Assembly: GCA_910587465.1 (NCBI GenBank)
Contig: CAJUMS010000002.1
Coordinates: 1 to 31,642 of the forward strand
Length of the DNA stretch: 31,642 bases
Source: an uncultured Oscillospiraceae bacterium
GTDB taxonomy: Bacteria > Bacillota > Clostridia > Oscillospirales > Ruminococcaceae
Reading direction: 5' to 3'
Shown: positions 23,087 through 30,215 of the stretch, piece after piece
How positions within the stretch are numbered: the first letter of the stretch is position 1
Layout of the letters: each line of letters begins with the position of its first letter
Program-made: the position numbers and the translations under genes
The notes under the pieces: generated by a model
Database searches by the model: none
Told to the model about the DNA's origin: nothing
What the model saw: the letters and a program-made list of their open reading frames with translations, nothing else

Positions 23087-23243
23087 CCGCACAAAGACGC
23101 ACATCGTGCTTTGAACGGTGTCCGCATGCAAATTTTCCCGTCAATTTTGCCAAAACCTCTTGAAATACGTCCGTATCACTGCGTGGTCTTTGGCATTCTG
23201 CCGAAAAATTTGCCGATGTATCTGCCGCACGATCTTTGTGCGG
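23087..23243. repeat. 157-bp nested inverted-repeat element
   Basis: Perfect outer arms CCGCACAAAGA (23087-23097) and TCTTTGTGCGG (23233-23243) enclose a second perfect pair, GCAAATTTT and AAAATTTGC, then a third, TGCCAAA and TTTGGCA, then a central ATACG-TC-CGTAT. The pairs are nested in order, so the whole element can fold into one branched hairpin. It fills the divergent gap between the membrane protein and the next gene. A miniature mobile element or a structured RNA are the main options. No target duplication was found. Confidence 0.6.
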
Positions 23244-23275
23244 TATAACCTTAAAAACGAAAGCGAGGATTTTGT

Positions 23276-23719
23276 ATGGCAAACTTCAAAAACAAGCAGA
23301 GCGCGGAGATTTTGAATAGCGTATACCGTAACGCTCAGATGGCGTACGAAGCAGGCTCCGACGTTCTCAAGCACTGCAAAAACAACGCCCTGCGTCAGGA
23401 GATATCCGCACAGGTATCGCGCTACAAAAGCGTCGCGGGACAGGCGCGTCAGGAACTTGCGCGGCGCGGCGAAGCAGCTCATGAAGCTTCTCCCTATGTG
23501 AAAACGATGGCGAAAATGGGTATCGCCATGAAAACAGCGAAAAATCAAAGCAGCGCAAATCTCGCACGAATAATGCTGCAGGGTACTACCATGGGAATAA
23601 TAGATATGCAGCATGCCGTTAACCGCTCCCATGCCGCGGAAAGCCGCATACGCGAGAGTGCGGAGCGACTCCTCGACCGCGAGCAGGACTTCTGCGAGAG
23701 CCTTAAGAGGTACCTGTGA
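23276..23719 (+). CDS. Small helical hypothetical protein
   Basis: This 147-residue protein has no signal peptide or membrane segment. It appears fully alpha-helical with about four heptad-rich helices (roughly 5-30, 35-68, 72-108 and 112-147), rich in Ala, Gln, Arg and Ser. That pattern recalls ferritin-like or DUF2383-type four-helix bundles, but I see no paired EXXH metal motifs, so I do not assign it. The ATG has GCGAGGA upstream, a weak ribosome binding site. It is the only plus-strand gene between glgP and metG. Confidence 0.65.
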   Translation: MANFKNKQSAEILNSVYRNAQMAYEAGSDVLKHCKNNALRQEISAQVSRYKSVAGQARQELARRGEAAHEASPYVKTMAKMGIAMKTAKNQSSANLARIMLQGTTMGIIDMQHAVNRSHAAESRIRESAERLLDREQDFCESLKRYL

Positions 23720-23740
23720 GACGTCAACTTTCAGAGCATA

Positions 23741-23770
23741 TCCCCTGCGACATCCGCGCGGGGCAGGGGA
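23741..23770. terminator. Hairpin at a convergent gene junction
   Basis: TCCCCTGC (23741-23748) and GCAGGGGA (23763-23770) form a perfect 8-bp GC-rich stem. It lies 22 bp past the plus-strand gene and 43 bp past the convergent minus-strand gene. There is no T-run on either strand, so it is only a possible terminator. Confidence 0.4.
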
Positions 23771-23812
23771 AATCGGCTCATTCGCCCGTGAGCTGCGGCG
23801 AGAAAAAGCCCT

Positions 23813-24607
23813 TTACTCCTCTGTCGGGGGATTGACAACGTTGCCCTCAATAATATTCCGCAATACTATTTGAGCACGCTCACGCTGCTCATCTGCGTCC
23901 TTTTGATTGCCTGTAGCAGAGGGGTATTCGCACCGCAAATAGAAATTTATCTTGTCCGAACAGGTGTCCCATCGTGCGTCCTTATTCAGATTGGTAGCAT
24001 TTATGTGCAGTCCGACGCCGTTAAACAGATCCTCCTCGGAGAAATACTCTGAAAAGTCCACGAAAAGCTCCTCCTCCAGACCCTCCGCTTCATACATTTG
24101 TTTCCAGAAACCCTCGTCCGCGATATACATCTGGCTGTCTCCCGTGTACACTTCCGCGGAAAATTTCATTGACTGTGCGCTGTTGTAATCCGACACTCCG
24201 CTGACAAACGACAGGTCGATATAGTTTACGCCGACCTTGACATATCCGTTGCCGTCGAAATCAGGACAGTATTTTGTCAGCGCCTCCTCCAGATCGCCGT
24301 ATCTCCATCCAAGCTCCGACTCCGCGGAGGTGGAGATCACGAGCACATACAGATCGTTGACCTTGCGCGTGACAAGCTGAAGCGTAAGAAATATCATCAG
24401 CGCACCAAAAAAAACCCAAAGCAGTATAAAAACCTTGTTGTGATACACGTAATTTTTAAACTTCTCCCACGCGTTCATCTCGGGCATTTTATCGTATCCC
24501 GTTTCGGGGATAAGCTCGCTCTCTTCGATAAGCCCCTGCTTTATCTTTAAAAGCTCTATATACTCTTCGTGAGCCTTACGCTGCCTTTCATCTTCCTTTT
24601 TGGACAT
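23813..24607 (-). CDS. Single-pass membrane hypothetical protein
   Basis: This 264-residue protein has an N-terminal cytoplasmic segment of about 57 charged residues (MSKKEDERQRKAHEEYIELL and on), one membrane helix (about 58-80), and an extracytoplasmic domain of about 180 residues with two cysteines and many Asp, Glu and Tyr. The topology (N-in, C-out, no cleavable signal) resembles clostridial anchored proteins with a periplasmic-binding-like domain, but no family motif is seen. GAGGTG lies upstream of the ATG, immediately beside the 3' end of a large RNA-like fold. It is probably expressed by readthrough from greA-lysS or from a promoter in that gap. Confidence 0.7.
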   Translation of the reverse strand: MSKKEDERQRKAHEEYIELLKIKQGLIEESELIPETGYDKMPEMNAWEKFKNYVYHNKVFILLWVFFGALMIFLTLQLVTRKVNDLYVLVISTSAESELGWRYGDLEEALTKYCPDFDGNGYVKVGVNYIDLSFVSGVSDYNSAQSMKFSAEVYTGDSQMYIADEGFWKQMYEAEGLEEELFVDFSEYFSEEDLFNGVGLHINATNLNKDARWDTCSDKINFYLRCEYPSATGNQKDADEQRERAQIVLRNIIEGNVVNPPTEE

Positions 24608-24619
24608 ATTCTACACCTC

Positions 24620-24770
24620 GTTAAGAAACGGCAGCCGGTCACGCGAAGCAAACACCCAATAACCTATCCGCACAGCCGCTCAACGTTTGTTTTTCGGACT
24701 ATGCGGACAGGTTCTAAGCGGGCGTTACATACGCATAACCGACTACCAAACCAATCTTTTTTCTCTTAAC
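24620..24770 (-). ncRNA. Candidate structured RNA, 6S-like topology
   Basis: On the minus strand, bases 24748-24732 pair with 24645-24629 in a continuous 17-bp stem including five U.G pairs. 24713-24702 pair with 24672-24661 in a 12-bp stem with one G.U. The two stems are separated by an internal loop of 18 and 15 nt. GTTAAGA (24770-24764) and TCTTAAC (24626-24620) could close the ends. All wobbles pair only on the minus strand, which argues for a minus-strand RNA. A closing stem, a large central bubble and a terminal stem is the 6S RNA layout. TATAAA at 24779-24774 could be its -10, but the -35 is poor. It could instead be a leader controlling the gene at 24607. Confidence 0.4.
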
Positions 24771-24774
24771 CCAT

Positions 24775-26277
24775 TTATACCTGCGGCCGCATCGTCGGGA
24801 ACAGCAGAACGTCGCGAATGCTTGCCGAATCGGTCAGCAGCATAACCAGTCTGTCGAATCCAAAACCCAGTCCTCCCGTAGGGGGAAGTCCATATTCCAA
24901 TGCGGTGATGAAATCCTCATCTACCTGCGCGTCATTGCCGCCTTGAGCGCGCTTTGCCGCCACCTGTTTTACGAAACGCTCCTTCTGATCAAGCGGGTCG
25001 TTAAGCTCCGAAAACGCGTTGCCGAATTCCATACCGTTTATGAAATACTCGAAGCGCTCCGTAAACGCGGGGAACTCCGGCTTTCTCTTAGCAAGCGGAG
25101 AATTCTCGACAGGATAATCGTAAATAACCGTAGGCTGAATAAGCTTGTCCTCAACGAACGCCTCAAAGAACGCTATAAGCACGTCGCCCTTTGTAGAGTT
25201 CGCGTTGATCTCATCCTCAATGCCCTTCGACTTAGCACACGCACGCGCGTCCTCGTCGGTCGCCCAGTCGTTATAATCAACACCCGCGTATTTCCTGACC
25301 GCCTCAATCATGGTAAGGCGCTCCCAAGGCTTACCTACCGCGATCTCCTTACCCTGATACGTTACGGTATCGTTGCCGCAGACATTGAGCGTAACCGTTC
25401 TGTACAGATCCTCGATAAGATCCATCATATCGAAATAGTTGATGTACGCCTGATACATCTCTATCGTAGTAAACTCGGGATTGTGTGTGGAATCCATACC
25501 CTCGTTACGGAATATACGTCCCACCTCATATACCTTGTCAAATCCGCCGACTATCAGCCGCTTTAAGTACAGCTCCGTCTCGATACGCAGATACATATCA
25601 ATATCCAGCGCGTTGTGATGGGTCTTGAACGGTCTCGCGGCCGCGCCTATCTCCAACGGAAGCAGCACGGGAGTATCGACCTCGACATAACCGTGACCGT
25701 CGAGGAACTTGCGTATCTCCGACAAAATTCTGGAACGCTTTACAAAAACGTCCTTTACGTCGGGGTTCGCGATAAGGTCAAGATAGCGCTTTCTATAACG
25801 CTCCTCCTTATCCTTGAGACCATGCCACTTTTCGGGCAGCGGCAGCAGCGACTTCGACAGCAGCGTTATCTCAGTTGCGTGAACGGATATCTCGCCCGTT
25901 TTGGTCTTGAAAACGTAACCCTTTACGCCGATAATATCACCCAAGTCCCACTTCTTGAACTCCGCGAACTTATCCTCGCCCACGCCGTCTATACGCACAT
26001 ATACCTGCATTCTGTCGGAGCTGTCGCGAACGTCGAAAAAGCTCGCCTTGCCCATTATTCTGCGCGACATCATACGTCCCGCGATAACAACGTCCTTGTT
26101 TTCCAGCTCCTCAAAGCGTTCGCGTATCTCGCTGTTGTATATATCCACGGGGAATTTCGTGATAGTATACGGATCCTTGCCCGCGTCCTTCAAGCCCCTG
26201 AGCTTTTCAAGCCGCACTCTGTGCTGCTCGTCAAGCTCCTCTTGAGTCATTTCAACTACTTCTTCATTCTCTGCCAT
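24775..26277 (-). CDS. lysS: Lysyl-tRNA synthetase, class II
   Basis: This 500-residue cytoplasmic enzyme charges tRNA-Lys. It has an N-terminal extension, an OB-fold anticodon-binding domain (about 55-150), then the class II catalytic core. Motif 2 is RIFRNEGMDSTHNPEF (about 253-268) and motif 3 is GLGFGFDRLVMLL (about 467-479). Length matches bacterial LysRS-II (about 500). AGGAG lies upstream of the ATG. It starts 15 bp after greA, so greA-lysS form one transcript. No T-box leader is seen before greA. No clear terminator follows; a large structured element begins directly after the stop. Confidence 0.97.
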   Translation of the reverse strand: MAENEEVVEMTQEELDEQHRVRLEKLRGLKDAGKDPYTITKFPVDIYNSEIRERFEELENKDVVIAGRMMSRRIMGKASFFDVRDSSDRMQVYVRIDGVGEDKFAEFKKWDLGDIIGVKGYVFKTKTGEISVHATEITLLSKSLLPLPEKWHGLKDKEERYRKRYLDLIANPDVKDVFVKRSRILSEIRKFLDGHGYVEVDTPVLLPLEIGAAARPFKTHHNALDIDMYLRIETELYLKRLIVGGFDKVYEVGRIFRNEGMDSTHNPEFTTIEMYQAYINYFDMMDLIEDLYRTVTLNVCGNDTVTYQGKEIAVGKPWERLTMIEAVRKYAGVDYNDWATDEDARACAKSKGIEDEINANSTKGDVLIAFFEAFVEDKLIQPTVIYDYPVENSPLAKRKPEFPAFTERFEYFINGMEFGNAFSELNDPLDQKERFVKQVAAKRAQGGNDAQVDEDFITALEYGLPPTGGLGFGFDRLVMLLTDSASIRDVLLFPTMRPQV

Positions 26278-26292
26278 TTTATCTACTCCTCA

Positions 26293-26778
26293 TTATTCGT
26301 CGTCTTTTCTTATTTCCAATATCTTGAAGCCGATAACTCCCGATGGTGTCTCAACCTCGACCTGCTCTCCGACCGCGTGCCCCATAATAGCCGCTCCGAT
26401 CGGCGACTCGTCGGACATCTTTCCGCTGCTTATATCGGCTTCCTTAGTGCCGACCATTTTAAACTCCATTTCCTCGTTCATTTCCATGTCGAGTATCTTT
26501 ACGGTAGTACCAATACCCACCTTTTCCGTGGAAACGTCCTCATCATCGATGACCTGCGCGTGAGCCAATGTCTGCTCAATCTCCGCGATCCTCGACTCTA
26601 TCATACCCTGTTCGTTCTTCGCCTCGTCGTACTCGCTGTTCTCGGACAAGTCGCCGAACGACAGCGCTACCTTGATCTTCTCCGCGATATCGCGGCGGCG
26701 AACGGATTTCAGCTCGTTCAGTTCCTCTTTAAGCTTCTGCTCACCCTTACGGGTCAATACGGTAATAGGTTTATTCAT
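26293..26778 (-). CDS. greA: Transcription elongation factor GreA
   Basis: This 161-residue factor stimulates RNA polymerase to cleave backtracked transcripts. The N-terminal half is the coiled-coil finger, with the family tip sequence GDLSENSEYDEAKNEQ carrying the acidic residues that act in the polymerase channel. The C-terminal half is the FKBP-like domain, ending SGVIGFKILEIRK. Length is typical (158-161). The ATG at 26778 has AAGGAGG 6 nt upstream. A frame extending 20 codons further has no initiation site and is rejected. It is first in the greA-lysS operon. Confidence 0.96.
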   Translation of the reverse strand: MNKPITVLTRKGEQKLKEELNELKSVRRRDIAEKIKVALSFGDLSENSEYDEAKNEQGMIESRIAEIEQTLAHAQVIDDEDVSTEKVGIGTTVKILDMEMNEEMEFKMVGTKEADISSGKMSDESPIGAAIMGHAVGEQVEVETPSGVIGFKILEIRKDDE

Positions 26779-26861
26779 ATTATCCTCCTTATTTGAAAGC
26801 AAGCCTCGCACCGGGCAAATTCTCCGGTCGGGAGGCAAATGCTGCCTTTTGTTCTTTTCTC

Positions 26862-26890
26862 ACTATACAATACAAGTCTGCCCCAGCCAA
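26862..26890 (-). promoter_or_regulatory. Promoter of greA-lysS
   Basis: Read on the minus strand: TTGGCT (26890-26885), a 17-bp spacer and TATAGT (26867-26862). Predicted start near 26855, giving a leader of about 78 nt. Confidence 0.6.
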
Positions 26891-26921
26891 GAGGTAATTC
26901 CTCCACTTTGCTGCGTTTATC

Positions 26922-26993
26922 ATTGGGCGACCCTTAATTCAGAGCGCCGCTGTTGCGACTGTAGTTTGTTGAACTTACACCCAATCGCCCGAT
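26922..26993 (-). promoter_or_regulatory. Long-loop inverted repeat after the S41 protease gene
   Basis: ATTGGGCGA (26922-26930) and TCGCCCGAT (26985-26993) can pair over 9 bp with one wobble, across a loop of 54 nt. It begins 3 bp past the protease stop. No T-run follows, so it is not a standard terminator. It separates the protease from the greA promoter. Confidence 0.35.
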
Positions 26994-26995
26994 AT

Positions 26996-28204
26996 TTACT
27001 GCTGCGGATTAGCCTGCGGAGAGAGTATCTCGATAGCCTTCTGCAATTGACTGTCCGTTTCATGCGGCAAATACTCGATGGACGCACCGGAGGGCAGCTC
27101 CGTGAGGTAATCGGGCTTCAGTCCCACGCCGTCATAAGGCGCGGATTTAGACGGGATTATCGCCGCCGTAGTAAGACTTAACGCGCTTCCGTCGGGAAAT
27201 TCATACTGGGTCTGTATCACGGCTTTTCCGTATGTCTGCGTACCTATAAGCCGCGCGTTATGCACGTCTCTGAGCGCCACCGCGAACAGCTCCGCCGCCG
27301 AAGCGGTACCGCCGTCCACAAGCACCGCGATAGGCAGATCGATAAACTCCTCAGAATCCGTCTCGATAAGCGTTTTCTTTACGCCGCCCGCATATTCCGC
27401 CGTCGCGATGACCGCCGCGGGCAATATTCTGTTCAACATAGGCTTCAGCGCCGAGATTATACCGCCGCCGTTCTGTCTCAGATCAATTATCAGCGCCTTT
27501 GCGCCGTCCGCGATAAGCGAATTCAGCGAATTCGAGAACTGCTCCGAGGTCTTTGCATTGAACGACGTGATGCGAATATACCCTATATTATCGCTCAGCA
27601 TCTCGTCCGATACCGACGAAATATCTATCTGCTGACGGATAAGATTTACCGTAAGCTCCTCGCCGCTGCGAACCAATCTCAACGTGAGCTTTGTGCCGAT
27701 CTCGCCCGCAATTCTCTCGAGAGCCACGCCTTCCTCCATAGACAACAGACTTCTGCCGTCGATCTCCGTGATAACGTCGCCTGCGATAACACCGTTCGAC
27801 TCCGCCGAACCGCCCTTGTAAACGTTCGTTATCCTTAGATAACCGCTTCCATCCGCCTCAGCGTCAAAGCCCGCGCCGTTCACAACGCCGCTGCTCGTCT
27901 GCTGAAGCTCATAATACGTTTGCGCAGGCAAATATGCCGCGTATTTATCGCCGATACCCGAAACGTAGCCGTTTATTACGGCGGTCTCCAGAGCATCGTC
28001 GCTCATGCTTGCCGCGTATATGAAATTGTTGCGCACAGTAACGTCCATTTCCTGTAACTTCTGATATACGCCCTCGTATTTCTCCGAGCTTGATATCTTC
28101 GTGTTGTAGGTGCTCAGCGACACCGTCCAAGTCAGCACGAACGTTATTGCACATCCTATCGCGACAAGACTTATCGCGATACCGAGTGATATTTTCCTAT
28201 TCAC
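26996..28204 (-). CDS. S41 carboxyl-terminal processing protease
   Basis: This 402-residue extracytoplasmic serine protease of the CtpA/CtpB family cuts substrates near their C-termini. An N-terminal membrane anchor (about 8-30) is followed by a short helical domain, a PDZ domain (about 105-190) and the S41 catalytic domain. Catalytic Ser302 lies in VDGGTASAAELFA and Lys327 in TYGKAVIQ; the core also has ALIIDLRQNGGG (237-248). The start is GTG at 28204 with AGGAGA upstream. In B. subtilis ctpB lies next to ftsEX, and the same neighbourhood here supports a cell-envelope or sporulation-related role, though substrate and signal cannot be read. Confidence 0.92.
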   Translation of the reverse strand: MNRKISLGIAISLVAIGCAITFVLTWTVSLSTYNTKISSSEKYEGVYQKLQEMDVTVRNNFIYAASMSDDALETAVINGYVSGIGDKYAAYLPAQTYYELQQTSSGVVNGAGFDAEADGSGYLRITNVYKGGSAESNGVIAGDVITEIDGRSLLSMEEGVALERIAGEIGTKLTLRLVRSGEELTVNLIRQQIDISSVSDEMLSDNIGYIRITSFNAKTSEQFSNSLNSLIADGAKALIIDLRQNGGGIISALKPMLNRILPAAVIATAEYAGGVKKTLIETDSEEFIDLPIAVLVDGGTASAAELFAVALRDVHNARLIGTQTYGKAVIQTQYEFPDGSALSLTTAAIIPSKSAPYDGVGLKPDYLTELPSGASIEYLPHETDSQLQKAIEILSPQANPQQ

Positions 28205-28225
28205 AGACTTCTCCTATCTTAATTC

Positions 28226-28362
28226 GAAAATCCAAAATCTCGTCAATACAAGTGTGCCGGCTTGCCTACACTTCGCTCACTCCGCGCTTTGCGCTTCGTT
28301 GCGCTGCCCTGATGAAGCCGTCAATTTTTTGTTTCGCAAAAATGCGACATTTTTGGATTTTC
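28226..28362. repeat. 137-bp element with 12-bp perfect inverted ends
   Basis: GAAAATCCAAAA (28226-28237) and TTTTGGATTTTC (28351-28362) are perfect inverted repeats at the ends of a 137-bp stretch between ftsX and the protease. Inside are local hairpins AAGTGT/ACACTT and TCGCA/TGCGA and a GC-rich core of repeated GCGC and CTTCG units unlike its flanks. This looks like a miniature inverted-repeat element. No target-site duplication is visible. Confidence 0.55.
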
Positions 28363-28469
28363 ATGCTACAAATCTATGTTGATTTTATTTCCTTATTTAT
28401 CCATTACCGACGAACTTTATATTATCACAGCAATAATGACAGCCGTCGATACAAGCCTGACTATAAGCC

Positions 28470-29372
28470 TCATACTTTCAAATATTTTCCCATACTGATA
28501 ACGGTACCGACCGCGCCGAGCAGAGCTCCCGCCGCGCAGTTAATACCGAGCACCGTCCAGCACACATTGTCGAACGGGATCAGATTAAAGAACCCGAACA
28601 TCTCCCAGAGCGTGAAGTTATCGGTAAACAGCGAGAAAATGGAATCATATATGAACCACGCCAACCCCCAAGAAGCTGCTCCCGCAAGCACACCCACAAA
28701 CATGCCCTCCACAAAAAACGGCAGTTTTATAAAGCCGTTTGTCGCTCCGACATACTTCATAATTGTTATTTCATTGCGGCGCGCGAACACGCTTGAGCGT
28801 ATGGTATTTGAAATGATAACGATACTTACGACCACCAGCGTAACCAGTATTCCGATAACAATCACCGAAAACATGCTCCTGATATTCTGGAGCGCGCTCG
28901 CGAAATCATAAGGCGCCCTTACCTCCTCCACGCCCTCGATACTCAATATCGCCGTAACGACGGGACGTATTTTCGACAGATCGGTAACTCTCGCGAAAAA
29001 TGAGTGCGGTACGGGGTTTTCCTCCAAATACCCCAACAGCTCCGAGTATTCGCCCAGATCCTCCTTGAAGTGCTCAATGCCCTCGTCGGGAGAGATATAC
29101 TTAACATCGGTAAGGTCGGAATTGCCGTCAAGAACCTGCCTTATATGTGTGATATCCGCCTCCGACGCGTCTTCCTTGATAAAAATGGCAATCTGATTCG
29201 TATCCTCAATATTGCCCATAATTATGTTGATATTCGCCATAATGAGCACCGCGATACTTATTTGCAGCAAACTTACAAGCAGTATCGAAAAGCTTGCGAA
29301 CGACATAATAAAATTTTTCCAGACGGAGGAAATTCCCTTTTTAACAAGGTAACTAACATTACTCGCCCTCAT
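28470..29372 (-). CDS. ftsX: Cell division protein FtsX
   Basis: This 300-residue membrane protein of the FtsEX complex passes ATP-driven movement to peptidoglycan hydrolases outside the cell. It has a first membrane helix (about 20-42), an extracytoplasmic domain (about 50-160) with the family segment (V)KYISPDEGIEHFKEDLGE, then three further helices and the cytoplasmic turn RRNEITIMKYVGAT that contacts FtsE. The ATG at 29372 has GGAGG 5 nt upstream. The coding start overlaps the end of ftsE by 14 nt. An in-frame start 8 codons earlier is less well placed. No CwlO- or EnvC-like partner gene is adjacent. Confidence 0.95.
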   Translation of the reverse strand: MRASNVSYLVKKGISSVWKNFIMSFASFSILLVSLLQISIAVLIMANINIIMGNIEDTNQIAIFIKEDASEADITHIRQVLDGNSDLTDVKYISPDEGIEHFKEDLGEYSELLGYLEENPVPHSFFARVTDLSKIRPVVTAILSIEGVEEVRAPYDFASALQNIRSMFSVIVIGILVTLVVVSIVIISNTIRSSVFARRNEITIMKYVGATNGFIKLPFFVEGMFVGVLAGAASWGLAWFIYDSIFSLFTDNFTLWEMFGFFNLIPFDNVCWTVLGINCAAGALLGAVGTVISMGKYLKV

Positions 29373-30045
29373 CGTTACCTCCGATCGTCTCGTCAAACGT
29401 TATCGAACCCTTTTCGATATTGATTATTCTTCCGCCGTAGTAACGCACCAGCTCATGCTCGTGAGTGATCATAACCACGGTAGTGCCGCAGCGGTTGATC
29501 TCCTTGAGCAACCCCACAAGCTCATATGAACGCTTAGGGTCAAGATTACCCGTAGGCTCGTCGACGATAAGCAGTCCGGGGTCATTCGCGAGAGCACGGG
29601 CAATAGCCACACGCTGCTGCTCGCCCCCCGAAAGCTCCCTTGTCTTGCTTTTGGCTTTGTGACCCAACTCGACAAGATTCAGCACATACGGAACTCTCTG
29701 ACGTATGTACTTCCCCGACTGATCGGCAATCCTCAGCACGAATGATACGTTCTCATACGCGGTAAAATCCTGAATAAGACGGAACTCCTGAAACACCACC
29801 CCGATAGAGCGGCGGAATTTCGCAACCTTATTTCCCTTCAGCTTGGACAGATTATATCCATTTACGAATACGCGACCTGAGCTCGGCACCAGCTCTCTCA
29901 TCATAAGCTTCAGCAACGTGGATTTGCCCGCGCCGTTTCCGCCCACTATGAACACAAATTCTCCGTCGTTTATACGGAGATTTACGTCAACCAAAGCGTC
30001 AACGCCGCTGGAATAATGGACGTTGACGTTTTTCATTTCTACCAT
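29359..30045 (-). CDS. ftsE: Cell division ATP-binding protein FtsE
   Basis: This 228-residue ABC ATPase sits on the cytoplasmic side of FtsX. Motifs: Walker A GGNGAGKST (about 35-43; the family more often has GPSGAGKST), Q-loop VVFQEFRL, signature LSGGEQQR, Walker B LLIVDEPTGNLD and the switch His in MITHEHELV. Length is typical. The ATG at 30045 has GGGGAG about 10 nt upstream; a second ATG three codons later is possible. It starts the ftsE-ftsX unit. AT-rich upstream DNA contains a TATAAT, but I find no matching -35. Confidence 0.95.
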   Translation of the reverse strand: MVEMKNVNVHYSSGVDALVDVNLRINDGEFVFIVGGNGAGKSTLLKLMMRELVPSSGRVFVNGYNLSKLKGNKVAKFRRSIGVVFQEFRLIQDFTAYENVSFVLRIADQSGKYIRQRVPYVLNLVELGHKAKSKTRELSGGEQQRVAIARALANDPGLLIVDEPTGNLDPKRSYELVGLLKEINRCGTTVVMITHEHELVRYYGGRIINIEKGSITFDETIGGNDEGE

Positions 30046-30149
30046 AAGATTTTAACTCCCCCCGATAAAAAATAAGCAATGTCAAATTTCCCAATTATAT
30101 ATTTTCTGTCTATTATCTTTGTCATTTTTTTACTGCACAAAACGTTCTA

Positions 30150-30205
30150 AACAAACCATATGGCTGCCCCGTTGATTAAAATCAGCCAAAGAGCAGCCGT
30201 AATTT
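30150..30205 (-). terminator. Possible terminator after the CdaR-type gene
   Basis: On the minus strand GGCTGCTC (about 30199-30192) can pair with GGGCAGCC (about 30170-30163) over 8 bp with one U.G, enclosing a small TGATT/AATCA stem. A clear T-run does not follow directly (ATATGGTTTGTTT), so it is a weak candidate. It lies about 15 bp past the stop of the regulator. Confidence 0.4.
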
Positions 30206-30215
30206 ATAGGATTTG

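Noticed and set aside
23025..23282. 85-codon frame in the nested repeat element
   Set aside because: It lies across the inverted repeats and has no ribosome binding site; the nested pairing explains the sequence better than coding does.
25615..26796. 393-codon frame opposite lysS and greA
   Set aside because: It crosses two well-defined genes on the other strand and has no ribosome binding site or recognisable domain.
26779..26838. 20-codon N-terminal extension of GreA
   Set aside because: The family starts at the ATG with AAGGAGG; the extension has no initiation site and no family counterpart.
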